Shown: positions 1 to 10,522 of the stretch, piece after piece
Layout of the letters: every line of letters begins with the position of its first letter
Numbering within the stretch: position 1 is the first letter of the stretch
Assembly (NCBI GenBank): GCA_009731375.1
Contig: BJOX01000359.1
Span: 561,747-625,746 of the forward strand
DNA: 64,000 nt
Direction of reading: 5' to 3'
From: Paulinella micropora
Taxonomy: Eukaryota; Cercozoa; Imbricatea; Euglyphida
Position numbers and translations under genes: made by a program
The notes under the pieces: generated by a model
The model's input: only the letters and a program-made list of their open reading frames with translations
What the model was told of the DNA's origin: nothing
The model's database searches: none

Positions 1-78
1 TCTATCTATCTGTCTGTCTATCTATCTATCTGTTCTTCTTCTTCTTCTTCTTCTTCTTCTTCTTCTTCTTCTTCTTCT

Positions 79-113
<35 letters not shown>

Positions 114-344
114 TCCTCCTCCTCCTCCTCCTCCTCCTCCTCCTCCTTCTTCTTCTTCTTCTTCTTCTTCTTCTTCTTCTTCTTCTTCTTCTTCTTTTTG
201 TGTGTGTGTGTGTTGTTGTTGTTGTTGTTGTTGTTGGTGTTGGTGTTGCATCTATTAGCATCTTTAGCTAGTTTTAGCAGCAGCCTCCTCACCACGGGGA
301 GCCTAAACATCCTCAGTCTGTCTATCTATCTATCTATCTATCTA

Positions 345-391
<47 letters not shown>
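1..391. repeat. Microsatellite block
   Basis: Tandem TCTA/TCTG, then (TTC)n to about 195 with a (CTC)n core near 112-145, (GT)n and (GTT)n at 198-250, a short unique stretch 250-315, (TCTA)n at 318-346 and a poly-T run that enters the assembly gap. No gene is supported. Confidence 0.95.
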
Positions 392-814
392 NNNNNNNNN
401 NNNNNNNNNNNNNNNNNNNNNNNNNNNNNNNNNNNNNNNNNNNNNNNNNNNNNNNNNNNNNNNNNNNNNNNNNNNNNNNNNNNNNNNNNNNNNNNNNNNN
501 NNNNNNNNNNNNNNNNNNNNNNNNNNNNNNNNNNNNNNNNNNNNNNNNNNNNNNNNNNNNNNNNNNNNNNNNNNNNNNNNNNNNNNNNNNNNNNNNNNNN
601 NNNNNNNNNNNNNNNNNNNNNNNNNNNNNNNNNNNNNNNNNNNNNNNNNNNNNNNNNNNNNNNNNNNNNNNNNNNNNNNNNNNNNNNNNNNNNNNNNNNN
701 NNNNNNNNNNNNNNNNNNNNNNNNNNNNNNNNNNNNNNNNNNNNNNNNNNNNNNNNNNNNNNNNNNNNNNNNNNNNNNNNNNNNNNNNNNNNNNNNNNNN
801 NNNNNNNNNNNNNN
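392..814. other. Assembly gap (423 N)
   Basis: Run of N bordered by poly-T on the left and a poly-C/poly-G run (815-839) on the right. Both borders are homopolymers, which explains why assembly stopped here. Confidence 0.99.
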
Positions 815-2880
815 CCCCCCCCCCCCCCGGGGGGGGGGGCGAGTCTTAGTCATTTTTTGTGAGATGCCACCTGGCATCACTGAGTTCAAGAGCGTCACCG
901 GTGCGCTTACGCTTGTTTTTGGCTTCAACTTTTAGTACTATGATGACACTTATTTATATAACTGTGACTTGATTTTACACTGCGGCGGCCGATGCAGTTT
1001 ATGGCGGGCACTTAACTTGATTTTACACTGCGACCGAAACACTAAGTGTGGTTTTATTCAAGCCGGCCCCTTACATTTGACCGACTAATTTCAAGTTACA
1101 CCGTGGCAACTTGAAACACTAATATTACTAGTAGTGACTCGAACTCAGTCACCCGGCAGTGAAAGTGCGGTTCTATCATTGAAGAGAATGCTTGCCATAT
1201 CTTTTCGTGTAGCGTACGGTAGAGCTGAAAAGGAAGCATGTAAGAACGCGGCCCGGCCCCGGCCGCGCCGCGGGCCACTGTCAAACATCAGTGGCTCCGA
1301 CTTGAAAAGCTAGGTTGAACAAAGCCGGCCGCTCGGAGGCTCTCGGACTCCAATTCAACTGAAGAAAAAGGGCCCGCCGCCATACTACAGGGAAAAGTGG
1401 GAGTTGAAAGGCTGATAGTCACGTGGGACTCCCGAGTATTAATAAAAAGAAAAGGGAAAAGTACTGAGGTCAAGAAAGAATCATGCAGTGTCAGCCTCGG
1501 ACGCTCAGCAGTCTTTATTAATATTAACTTTCAAGTTTCATATTGTGCCACCGATCAGACACTTGGCTGAAGTTCACCGCCAAGAACTCAGATCACTAAC
1601 CTGTATAAACCACAAAGCAATTTAATTGTTCGAAGGAATATGACACCTCAAGTTCAGGCTGTCACGGTCATGCCTGGTACTAACAGTACGGCAAGCCTCT
1701 CAGCGGCAAAGGCACGGTCAGGGGCCGGGCCCCCTACGCCGACCCCGCCTCACCTCGCCGCACGACAGCGCGGCGAGCCTCCGGTGAACGGTCACCAGTG
1801 GGCACGGGTCGGCAGCGCGGGGTTGGCGTTGTGCCCCCCGGGCCCCNNNNNNNNNNCACCGTGGCATGCCCTGCCCCGCGGGCCAAAACACCTCTCTATT
1901 GTGTGGCATGATATAACTAAATCTCAGCCTCTGATTACACCTGCGGCGGCTCTGCCGGGGGCCGGACCCGAAGTGATCTTACTATCATAGTATTAGGACG
2001 GTCACTGCCGTTACACTTTTAGACCGGAATATATTCAAACTGTGACTATCGTTAGGCCCGACCACGGAAATTGCTTATCAGTGTCAGTTGGCACTCAGTT
2101 TGCCTTGGTTGTTTTTGGCTCCGCTACTGACTCGGAGTCTCCCACATTTTCCACCATCCGGCTGAAAGCCACCATCCGGCCGAAAGTTGACCGGGCCGGG
2201 CCCGGCCTTATTTATATCAGTAAGAGCAGACTCGGGAACTTGAGTTGGGTTACTAGCGGAGTGATCGGGATCGAATTGGTTGTATTAAAGAAGAGGCATC
2301 AATAAATATATTCTTTTAGACCAGAACTTTACCGCCGCCGGCAAAGCTGGCCAACGCCTTAGTTTTACTATGATCAAGTTAATACTGGCATGTCACGTAT
2401 TTCCTTCAAGTCACTACTTTCAAGTTCATATCATCAGTAATATTTAATACATTTGTTACCGTGCCCTACGCAAATGACTATTTTAACAGAGAAGCGGAAA
2501 TTATCATCTACTTCGTGTTGAGTTATTCACTGCTGTGTAAATGAAGTATTACTCGCAACATTAGTTTGTGATGATTCAAAGTTCTCAGCCGTCGAAAAGA
2601 AAAAGATTAACACAAATGTCAATACTAATACTATGATTTAACTAAATGAGTACTTCAGTTACTGAGTCAGTCAGTCATTTAATCTGTCTAGTCAGTAAGT
2701 CAGTAAGTCAGTCAGCCAGTCATTCAGTCAGCGTCAGTCGGTCTGTGACACTGTATAGAATTAATATTATACAGTCGTGTATTGTATTATATTGTTTTGC
2801 CTTACATGGTCCGTTCTGCCAGTAAAATCCGCTGACAAGGCGTGACCCAAGCGCAGTGTCTCGATACCACACTCAACCAT
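815..2880. other. Unassigned region, no recognisable gene
   Basis: About 2 kb of unique-looking sequence with GC-rich patches (1240-1270, 1720-1890, 2190-2210) in AT-richer DNA. Open frames here are short (the longest about 115 codons at 1640-1990, crossing a 10-N gap at 1847-1856) and show no domain I recognise. Imperfect (TCAG)n lies at about 2660-2740. Recurrent short words such as TTCAAGTT and GCCGGCCCC give it a decayed-repeat look. I see no RNA gene. Confidence 0.5.
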
Positions 2881-3060
2881 CTACAACACAGACAATAACA
2901 ATCATGATATCATCATCATCATCATCATCATCATTGTCATCATCATCGTCATGACACACTCAACCATCTGCAGCGCAGACAATAACAATTATGATATCTC
3001 CATCCCTCACTCAACCATCTACAGCAGAGACAATAACAATCATGATGATATCAGCCATCC
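2881..3060 (+). repeat. Three diverged copies of a ~45-bp unit with (ATC)n
   Basis: The phrase ACTCAACCATCT followed by a variable CARCRCAG and ACAATAACAAT occurs three times (about 2870, 2959, 3009), separated by (ATC)n and filler. It looks like local tandem duplication with a microsatellite seed. Confidence 0.75.
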
Positions 3061-3070
3061 ACACGGCAAG

Positions 3071-3072
3071 AA

Positions 3073-3115
<43 letters not shown>

Positions 3116-3260
3116 CCCTCCATCCATCCATCCATCCATCCATCCATACATCCATCCATCCATCCGGATCCATTCGCCCATTTGTCCATCCATCCATCCA
3201 TCCATCAATCCATCCATCCATCCATCCATCCATCCATCCATCCCTCCATCCCTCCATCCA
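3071..3260. repeat. (ATG)n then (CATC)n microsatellites
   Basis: Pure (ATG)n at 3073-3115 followed by (CATC)n with interruptions to about 3260. Translated frames through here are low-complexity artefacts. Confidence 0.97.
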
Positions 3261-3337
3261 TCTAGTGCAGCATGTTGCCATGTTCTGTATGCATATGTAT
3301 GTGTATGCATGTATGCGTGTACATATTTGTATGTGAC

Positions 3338-3440
3338 CGATGGCATATGGTGCGCCATCTAGCATGGCTGCTTCACAACGGTGTCTTTTCCAGGCCATGG
3401 GGGCCACCGCCGTCCAGCGCTTGGTCTCCGTGTCAAATGC
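3338..3440 (-). CDS. Kelch-repeat gene, exon fragment (blade end)
   Basis: Read on the minus strand, 103 nt preceded by an acceptor (CTACCTAG) and followed by a GT donor. They encode [14 protein letters not shown] and then R..CEAAMLDG and YAIG, the classic kelch blade pattern of D-x-x-x-x-x-W, v-a-P-M, and ending at the first G of the diglycine. The exon starts in phase 0 and stops after the first base of a Gly codon. It would join in frame to the exon at 4274-4364, whose product ends in LNSVE, to rebuild a normal VE-FD kelch junction. Kelch blades form beta-propellers that mediate protein binding. Whether the gene still works is unknown: microsatellites crowd the introns. Confidence 0.6.
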
Positions 3441-3467
3441 CTAGGTAGAAGCAACAAAAGAGGAGAG

Positions 3468-3525
3468 CAGGGAGAGAGAGAGAGATGGAGAGAGAGAGAG
3501 AGAGATGGAGAGAGAGAAAGAGATG

Positions 3526-3559
<34 letters not shown>

Positions 3560-3698
3560 TGGAGAGAGAGAGATATGGAGAGAGAGAGAGATGGAGAGAG
3601 ATGGATGGAGAGAGAGAGAGATACATGTATACATACATACATGTATACATACATACATACATACATACATACATACATACATACATGCATGCATTCAT
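3468..3698. repeat. (GA)n and (ATAC)n microsatellites
   Basis: (GA)n with GATG interruptions at 3470-3620, then (CATA)n to about 3698. It lies in a presumed intron between kelch exon fragments. Confidence 0.95.
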
Positions 3699-3898
3699 AC
3701 ATACACAATGCAGCCTGCAGTCCTCCTTTCCGCGTTTCTCCTCAAGCACGTACATAGGTCATATTTGTACGATGCATGTCTGTATGTTATGTAGCGGTGC
3801 ATAAACACCGACGAAGGATCCACCCTGCACATAAATATGTAAGTATGAAAATATGCGTAAAACACAAATGTATGACCAATAATCATACACACACACAC
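3699..3898. other. Short unique intron-like segment
   Basis: About 200 bp without a supported gene. It ends in a short (CA)n that directly abuts the donor side of the next kelch exon fragment. Confidence 0.5.
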
Positions 3899-3949
3899 CT
3901 CCACTGAATTGAGGTGTCCTCCTCCAAGCACGTAGATCTTATTGGTCAT
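3899..3949 (-). CDS. Kelch-repeat gene, short exon fragment
   Basis: The minus-strand frame reads TNKIYVLGGGHLNSVE, matching the kelch 'iYvlGG...lnsVE' strand. It ends at GAG|GTGTG, the same donor context as the exon at 4274-4364. A possible acceptor (ATAG) lies at 3950-3953. The 51 nt are a shorter, diverged copy of the 4274-4364 exon, so this is a tandem exon duplication, either a true additional blade or a decayed copy. Confidence 0.55.
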
Positions 3950-3963
3950 CTATTGGTGTTAGT

Positions 3964-3984
3964 GAGATAGATGGATTGATAGAT

Positions 3985-4029
<45 letters not shown>

Positions 4030-4190
4030 GTAGATAGATAGGTAGGTAGATACATAGATACATAGATAGATAGATAGATATATAGATCGATAGATGGATA
4101 GATAGATAGATAGATAGGTAGATAGATAGATAGATAGGTAGGTAGGTAGATAGATAGATACAAAGAAATAAAGATAGATAGGTAGATAGG

Positions 4191-4252
<62 letters not shown>

Positions 4253-4268
4253 GATAGATAGATAGATG
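3964..4268. repeat. (GATA)n microsatellite with GGTA and AAAG variants
   Basis: About 300 bp of imperfect tetranucleotide repeat lying in the interval between two kelch exon fragments. Confidence 0.97.
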
Positions 4269-4273
4269 CACAC

Positions 4274-4364
4274 CTCCACGGAGTTGAGGTGTCCGCCGAA
4301 AGAGCATCCTCCCAGCATGTAGATCTTATTGGCCAGGGACGCAGCCGCGCAACCAAACCGTCTC
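4274..4364 (-). CDS. Kelch-repeat gene, exon fragment (GG strand)
   Basis: A 91-nt minus-strand exon with acceptor (ACAAG|GAG) and donor (GAG|GTGTGC). It encodes RRFGCAAASLANKIYMLGG and then HLNSVE. The R-x-G-C-A-A-A, K-I-Y-x-L-G-G and L-N-S-V-E pattern is that of a kelch blade. It would continue into the W-containing exon at 3338-3440. This is one of the best pieces of evidence that a spliced host gene once occupied, or still occupies, the minus strand here. Confidence 0.65.
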
Positions 4365-4454
4365 CTTGTATGTAAGTATGTAAGTAGGGAAGTAGGTTGA
4401 TAGGTAGGTACGTAAGTAAGTAAGTGAGCAAGTAAGTCAGTAAGTAAGTAAGTA
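4365..4454. repeat. (GTAA)n-like microsatellite
   Basis: Degenerate GTAA/GTAG tetranucleotides between kelch exon fragments. Confidence 0.85.
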
Positions 4455-4487
4455 TGTCGCCGCCGCACAATCGGGACCATCGTCTCC
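4455..4487 (-). pseudogene. Truncated kelch exon fragment
   Basis: The minus-strand stretch after CACAG reads GDDGPDCAAAT and aligns with RRFGCAAAS of the exon at 4274-4364, including the GGAGACG start. It runs straight into microsatellite, so only the 5' end of the exon copy remains. Confidence 0.4.
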
Positions 4488-4599
4488 CTGTGTGCGTGTA
4501 TCTATGATAGATAGCAGACGGCTGGATAGATCGATACGTAGTGGGTTAGTAGCTAGGCATGTATCGAGCTAGGCATATATCGAGGTAGGTACGTAGGTA

Positions 4600-4605
4600 G
4601 GCAGG

Positions 4606-4653
<48 letters not shown>

Positions 4654-4753
4654 AAGAAAGAAAGAAAGTAAGAGAGTTGTATATATATATATATTTGTAT
4701 ATATATATATGTAGAGAGAGAGAGAGAGAGAGAGGGAGGGAGGGAGGGAGGGA

Positions 4754-4788
<35 letters not shown>

Positions 4789-4795
4789 ACATACT
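4600..4795. repeat. (GATA)n, (AT)n and (GA)n microsatellites
   Basis: (GATA)n to 4652, a GAAA run, (AT)n around 4680-4710 and (GA)n with GGGA to 4786. Confidence 0.95.
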
Positions 4796-4811
4796 AAGAA
4801 TAATAAGACTA

Positions 4812-5078
4812 GTAATAATAATAATAATAATGATAATAATAGTGCTGGTGCTTCTCTGTCAATGGCTGATGCAAATCTGCACATGCGCCTCCATCGTCTC
4901 ACCCGTGAGGGGAGTACGAAGAATTGACGATAGGCTCTAATGACACCCCCGCAAGGGCAGTTCCAACACTTCCAGACGGACCGGTATGTTCAATGAAAAT
5001 ACTGGTGGCACCGACGGGAATCGAACTGGCGACAGGGCCCAGATGGTAGAACTTGACCACTGGGCTATCACGGTGTCC
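4812..5078 (-). mobile_element. tRNA-derived SINE, copy 1
   Basis: On the minus strand the element starts near GGACACCGTGATAGC. It carries a pol III A-box-like stretch (TAGCCCAGTGGTC) and, about 35 nt on, a B-box (AGTTCGATTCC), then about 150 nt of unrelated body and a 3' (ATT)n tail at 4812-4840. This is the structure of a tRNA-derived SINE. Two more copies lie directly upstream in the same orientation and a truncated one lies at 11083. Confidence 0.75.
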
Positions 5079-5081
5079 AAA

Positions 5082-5082
<1 letters not shown>

Positions 5083-5155
<73 letters not shown>

Positions 5156-5421
5156 GTGCTTCTCTGTCAATGGCTGATGCATTTCTGCACATGCGCCTCC
5201 ATCGTCTCACCCGTGAGGGGAGTACGAAGAATTGACGATAAGCTCTAATGACACCCCCGCAAGGGCAGTTCCAACACTTCCAGACGGGCCGGTATGTTCA
5301 ATGAAAATACTGGTCCAGACAGACCGGTATGTTCAATGAAAATACTGGTGGCACCGACGGGAATCGAACTGGCGACAGGGCCCAGATGGTAGAACTTGAC
5401 CACTGGGCTATCACGGTGTCC
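5083..5421 (-). mobile_element. tRNA-derived SINE, copy 2
   Basis: Same family and orientation as copy 1, with body 5155-5421 and (ATT)n tail 5083-5154. It has an internal tandem duplication of about 35 bp around 5288-5350 (the CCGGTATGTTCAATGAAAATAC phrase occurs twice). Its tail abuts the 5' end of copy 1, so the copies form a head-to-tail array. Confidence 0.75.
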
Positions 5422-5424
5422 ATA

Positions 5425-5425
5425 A

Positions 5426-5486
<61 letters not shown>

Positions 5487-5725
5487 GTGCTTCTCAGTCA
5501 ATGGCGAATGCATTTCTGCACATGTGCCTCCATCGTCTCACCCGCGAGGGGAGTACGAAGATTTGACGATAGGCTCTACTGACACCCCCGCAAGGCAGCT
5601 CCAAGCCTTCCAGACAGACCAATGCTTTTAAAGAAAATATCCTTTGAAAATACTGGCACCGACGGGAATCGAACTGGCGACAGGTCCCAGATGGTAGACC
5701 TTAACCACTGGGCTATCGCGGTGCC
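5425..5725 (-). mobile_element. tRNA-derived SINE, copy 3 (diverged)
   Basis: Same family, body 5486-5725 and (ATT)n tail 5425-5485. It is more diverged than copies 1 and 2 (for example GCAAGGCAGCTCC, and an extra AAAGAAAATATCC segment). The A- and B-box regions are still recognisable. Confidence 0.7.
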
Positions 5726-5728
5726 ACA

Positions 5729-5750
5729 AATAATAATAATGATGATGATG

Positions 5751-5826
<76 letters not shown>

Positions 5827-5845
5827 AGAGAGAGAGAGAGAGGGG

Positions 5846-5934
<89 letters not shown>

Positions 5935-6064
5935 ACTATGAATCAGCTTCAAAAGTTTAGCGCTCGGTGGAGCTGTGAATCAGACCAGGGCACGCCCCGC
6001 CTACATACATATATACGTACATGCATATCTGTCTGTCTGGCTGTCTGTCTGTCTATCTATGTAC

Positions 6065-6108
<44 letters not shown>

Positions 6109-6109
6109 C

Positions 6110-6192
<83 letters not shown>

Positions 6193-6221
6193 GCGGTTGA
6201 TCAGGCCAGGACATGCCCCGC

Positions 6222-6222
<1 letters not shown>
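5729..6222. repeat. (AAT)n, (AGT)n, (GA)n, (CTGT/CTAT)n block
   Basis: Consecutive microsatellites. Short unique phrases resembling 'GATCAGGCCAGGACATGCCCCGC' occur at both ends (5974-6002 and 6197-6222), showing that the (TCTA)n core sits between duplicated flanks. Confidence 0.9.
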
Positions 6223-6252
<30 letters not shown>

Positions 6253-6720
6253 CACCACACAGACACACATGTATAGATACATACATACATACATTCATAA
6301 ATACATACATGCATGCATACATACATACATACATACATATATATATGCATATATACATACATGCATACACATACATACATACACATACATACATACATAC
6401 ATACATACATACATACATGCATACATACATACATACATTACATACATATATTACATACATATATTACATACACACATTACATACATACATTACATACATA
6501 CGTACATACATACATGCATACATGCATACATACATACGTACATACGTACATATATGCATACATACATGTATGCATACATACATGCATGCATACATACATA
6601 CATGCATGCATGCATACATACATACATACATACATACATACATACATACATGCATACATGCATACATACATACGTGCAGATATACATACATACATACATA
6701 CATACATACATACATAATAC
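6223..6720. repeat. (ACAT)n microsatellite, ~500 bp
   Basis: Imperfect tetranucleotide array with GCAT, ACGT and ATAT variants. Reading frames through it are Tyr/His/Ile or Cys/Met/Tyr-rich artefacts. Confidence 0.97.
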
Positions 6721-6725
6721 CATAC

Positions 6726-6770
6726 CAATAGCATAGATATCGCCTTGCAGCACTGCCGTCGCACACGAAC
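6726..6770 (-). CDS. Kelch-repeat gene, upstream exon fragment
   Basis: A 45-nt minus-strand segment between an acceptor (CTTCAG) and a donor (ATTG|GTATGG). It reads SGSCATAVLQGDIYAIG and ends at the same kelch position and splice phase as the exon at 3338-3440 (YAIG|). It is probably an exon of the same gene about 2.4 kb further upstream, with SINEs and microsatellites in the interval. Confidence 0.5.
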
Positions 6771-6778
6771 CTGAAGAT

Positions 6779-6824
<46 letters not shown>

Positions 6825-7097
6825 GAGATATCGCAAAAGGATGTAGTCCTTGCAAAGGAGCGCAGTTTCACATCAAACAGCAATTTGTGTACTGTGCATG
6901 TGTCCGGGATGGGAATCACGGGTAGACTGTGTTCTGGAAAAAAGAAGAGGAGGTAGGTCGTTGAAGAAAAAGTCAATATAGGAATCGAGAGTGGGGTCTT
7001 GAGGAGGACAAGGAGGAAGAGAAAGAAAAGGAAGCCGTTAGTCCAAGTGTTTTGAGCACCGGAAGCTTGTGCAAGCTACAATAATGACATTAGATAG

Positions 7098-7145
<48 letters not shown>

Positions 7146-7310
7146 GAGATGTCGCAAAGGAATGTAGTCCTTGCAAAGGAACGCAGTTTCACATCAAACA
7201 GTAATTTGTGTACTGTGCATGTGTCCGGGATGGGAATCACGGGTAGACTGTGTTCTGGAAAAAAGAAGAGGACGTTGAAGAAAAAGGCAATCTAGGAATG
7301 GAGAGTGGGG
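6825..7310. repeat. Tandem duplication of a ~150-bp unique unit with (GATA)n spacers
   Basis: The segment 6825-6965 is repeated at 7143-7290 with a few substitutions and small deletions. Each copy follows a (GATA)n run. Read on the minus strand both start after a pyrimidine tract and CCAG, so the unit could have been an exon, but no domain is recognised. Confidence 0.8.
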
Positions 7311-7321
7311 AGGATAAGGAA

Positions 7322-7522
7322 GAAGATAGATAGATAGATAGATAGATAGATGGATGGATGGATTGATAGATGGATAGATAGAAAGATAGATAGATAGATA
7401 GATAGATGGATAGATGGATGGATAGATAGATAGATAGGTAGATAGATAGATAGGTAGGTAGGTAGGTCGGTCGGTCGGTCGGTAGGTAGGTAGGTAGATA
7501 GGTAGGTAGGTAGGTAGGTAGG

Positions 7523-7561
<39 letters not shown>

Positions 7562-7567
7562 AAAGAT

Positions 7568-7603
<36 letters not shown>

Positions 7604-7618
7604 GGATAGATAGATGAA
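7322..7618. repeat. (GATA)n, (GATG)n, (GGTA)n, (GGTC)n block
   Basis: Imperfect tetranucleotide array. Confidence 0.97.
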
Positions 7619-7942
7619 ATATCGACTAATGTCAGAAAAAAGGAGCTTCTGATTTCGTCAACCAGGAAGTCTGTGGGTAAAATTTTAACCCGATGCCCAG
7701 CTAAGCCGTGATGTTTGCACGGAAGGGACTGATACAGGCAATACCAAAGCTCCCTAGTACCAGGCGGGGCCAGGGCTCGTTCCATAAGCGCCCCTTGCAG
7801 AACGAGCTCCCACCTCCATTACAGAGGACCCAGTAAGCAGATGGAGTTTCGAGACTGTTCGACAGTCTAGTATAAACCGACAGAGCACTGTGGGTTTTAT
7901 TCCGGGCTCAACAAGCGAGAAAGGGCACCCTGAGGGAACAGG
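7619..7942. other. Unassigned unique segment
   Basis: About 320 bp of moderate GC between tetranucleotide arrays. No domain, tRNA-like box or repeat partner is found in the window. Confidence 0.5.
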
Positions 7943-8095
7943 ATTAGATAGGTAGATAGATAGATAAATAGATAGATAGATAGATAGATAGATAGATGGA
8001 TGGATGGATGGATGGATAGATAGATAGATACATAGATAGATGGATAGATGGATAAATAGATAAATATATAGACAGATTAGAAAGATAGATATATT

Positions 8096-8139
<44 letters not shown>

Positions 8140-8319
8140 TGGATGGATGGATTGGATGGATGGATGGACAGATGGATGGATGGATAGATGGATAGTTGGA
8201 TGGATGGATGGATGGATAGGTAGATATATAGATATGTTTGGTCTGTCAGCTCTGCATATCCGAAGACATAGGCATCCATTCCACCCCGCCTCCAGATGGA
8301 GGCTGGGTAGCGGGCTGGG

Positions 8320-8366
<47 letters not shown>

Positions 8367-8381
8367 GATAGGATAGGATAG

Positions 8382-8436
<55 letters not shown>

Positions 8437-8453
8437 GATAGATAGATAGATAT

Positions 8454-8519
<66 letters not shown>

Positions 8520-8545
8520 GGATGGATGGATAGATAGACAGATCT
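7943..8545. repeat. (GATA)n/(GATG)n array with a 90-bp unique island
   Basis: Tetranucleotide repeats, interrupted at about 8227-8320 by a unique GC-richer island of unknown nature, plus a short (GGATA)n at 8363-8385. Confidence 0.92.
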
Positions 8546-9115
8546 TGCTTGCTTGCATGCATGCATGTATGCATGCATGTATGTATGTATGTATGTATGT
8601 ATGTACGTATGTACGTATGTTATGTATGTTATGTTATGTTATGTTATGTTATGTCATGTTATGTCATGTTATGTTATGTTATGTTATGTTATGTTATGTT
8701 ATGTTATGTTATGTTGTGTTGTGTTGTGTTGTGTTGTGTTATGTTATGTTATGTTAGATCTTATGTTATGTTATGTTATGTTATGTTATGCTATATTATG
8801 CTATGTTATTTTATGTTATGTTATGTTATGTTACGTCATGTTACGTCATGTTATGTTATGTTATGTTGTGTTGTTTTATGTTATGTTATGTTATGTTATG
8901 TTATGTTAAGTAATGTGTTATGTTATGCTATGTTATGTTATGTTATGTTATGTGTTGTCTTGTGTTGTCTTGTGTTATGTTATGTTATGTTATGTTATGA
9001 TATGTTATGTCATGATATGTCATGTTATGTTATGTTATGTTATGTTATGTTATGTTATATCATGTTAATAATATGTTATGTTGAGTTATGTTAAGTTACG
9101 TTCGGTTATGTTAGG
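8546..9115. repeat. (ATGT)n then pentanucleotide (ATGTT)n satellite
   Basis: (ATGT/ATGC)n to about 8615, then about 490 bp of ATGTT units with GTGTT, ATGTC and ATGAT variants, degenerating into TTAGG/TTAGT words near 9100. The same array reappears at 19672 after a gap. Confidence 0.95.
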
Positions 9116-10166
9116 TTATGTTAGTTGGGTATGTCGTGTTGCTTTATGTCATGCTAGATCATGCGTCTGTTTGCCACACCCAGGTGCATGTCTACACGTA
9201 CGCGTCTTGATGACCTAGCCTGTTCTGGTGCGCCGTCGGGTGGACGTGAATGCTTGCCTTCGCTGGCCTGCTAGATAGCAGAGACATAAAATATTAAGAG
9301 CATTACCAGCACTTAAGACTGGAAGCAAGAGCATTTTCGCGAATGTAGACAAATCCGCTCACTTCACTTCGCTTCGTCCTGTAGCAGGCTGCTGAGAAAT
9401 AGTCAGCAACACTTCTGCCGCCGCTCCTTCTTCCCACGCCACCTCCTCCACGCCACCATCCTCTTCCCCCAACATGCCTCTTGTCTCTCGACACTCCCAG
9501 TCCAAGGGAAGCAAACTTGTACAAGTAGTGGCTTCCTCTCCTGTAAAAAGAAACGAGCTTTCCAGCGCTGACTACCCCTCTTTGCCGCTTTTCCCCCAAT
9601 CAAGCCCCGGCCCAGAAACCCACCTCAACCAAGACCGAAACTCTTTCCTCTCTCAATTGCAAGGAGCCATGGTCACGCCTGGCTAGAAAAAGAGGATTAG
9701 CTACTATTAGGCAGTGGGTGCTGTCCGCCGCGTATCGAAATATTATATCTTGACTCGGGGGAAACAGGCAGTACTTTGCAGGGGACTTTGGTAATTTTTC
9801 TTTTGAGAAAAGGGACACGACCATTTGCTAGTTAGTAACTTCAAAAAAAAAAGTACCAAGGTGGAAGGATGGTGGCGATGGAAGCGAAACTTTCTCCAGT
9901 GCTTGCCAGGTACTGTGTAGTTTGAGTGAGTGTGTTTGTCTAGAGTGTGCTTGTGGATAACTTCAAGGAGGGGCAGGAGATCGAGAAGCGAGGGTGCAGG
10001 GAGGAAGAGCAGTAGCCAGCTGAGTCAGCTGGATGTGGCTGTTTGTGTTTGTCGATAGTATGTCTGTGGCTGCTGGGAACTCCGCCTGGGATTAGGCGAG
10101 AGATCTGGCGAGGTGTATGTGCTGGTCTGGCTATCGACCACGGCTAGCGGTTCGAATTCGCTGACA

Positions 10167-10203
<37 letters not shown>

Positions 10204-10522
10204 CTCTCTCTATCTCTCTTTCTCTCGCTAACTCACACACACTGACACACATAAAGTAAGTAGTATGTGTGCCACTTGGGCACACTTTTTCGATACATAC
10301 CCCCGTAGGAATCAAAATGATTCTAACTGCTCGCCTCTTTATTTCGCAAAGAAACAATACAGAAAGCAATTATAAGCAAATAAAACTTAATCTTCAAAGT
10401 TAATTTCTATTTAAATAATTATAAAGACACATATATAGGATGACGCCGTTCAGGATTTTAAAAGGTTGTGCAATGGTTAAGAATAATGAAAAAAGACATA
10501 TGGTGAAAGATTCAATAAAGAG
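9022..10522. repeat. Duplicated locus, copy 1 (satellite end, 1.1-kb flank, Polinton left end)
   Basis: This stretch is repeated almost base for base at 19672-21184. Differences are a longer (CA)n and (CT)n, one extra A in a poly-A run and a few substitutions. It holds the end of the ATGTT array, about 1.1 kb of unique flank without a recognisable gene (9116-10252), the target site AAAGTA and the first 264 bp of the Polinton. Copy 1 is followed directly by a gypsy LTR, copy 2 by Polinton interior. Confidence 0.93.
10259..10522 (+). mobile_element. Polinton left terminus, copy interrupted by gypsy-1
   Basis: Begins AGTAGTAT right after AAAGTA (10253-10258), as the intact copy does at 20921. 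It runs through the terminal inverted repeat and 130 bp further to ...AATAAAGAG, where the LTR begins. In the uninterrupted copy the next bases are AAGGAGGAAAAG. Confidence 0.9.

Noticed and set aside
1640-1990. 116-codon frame in the GC-rich patch
   Set aside because: Crosses a gap, is Pro/Ala-rich from base composition and has no domain.
4841-5078. A functional tRNA gene in the A/B-box region
   Set aside because: No complete acceptor and anticodon stem pairing is visible; the body and (ATT)n tail fit a SINE.
8616-9115. Telomeric repeat
   Set aside because: The unit is ATGTT, not a known telomere unit, and it is interstitial.
9303-9824. Frames of 70-100 codons that are identical in both copies of the duplicated flank (also 19948-20469)
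   Set aside because: Identity comes from recent duplication of the locus, not coding constraint. No domain, and opposite-strand frames are equally open.
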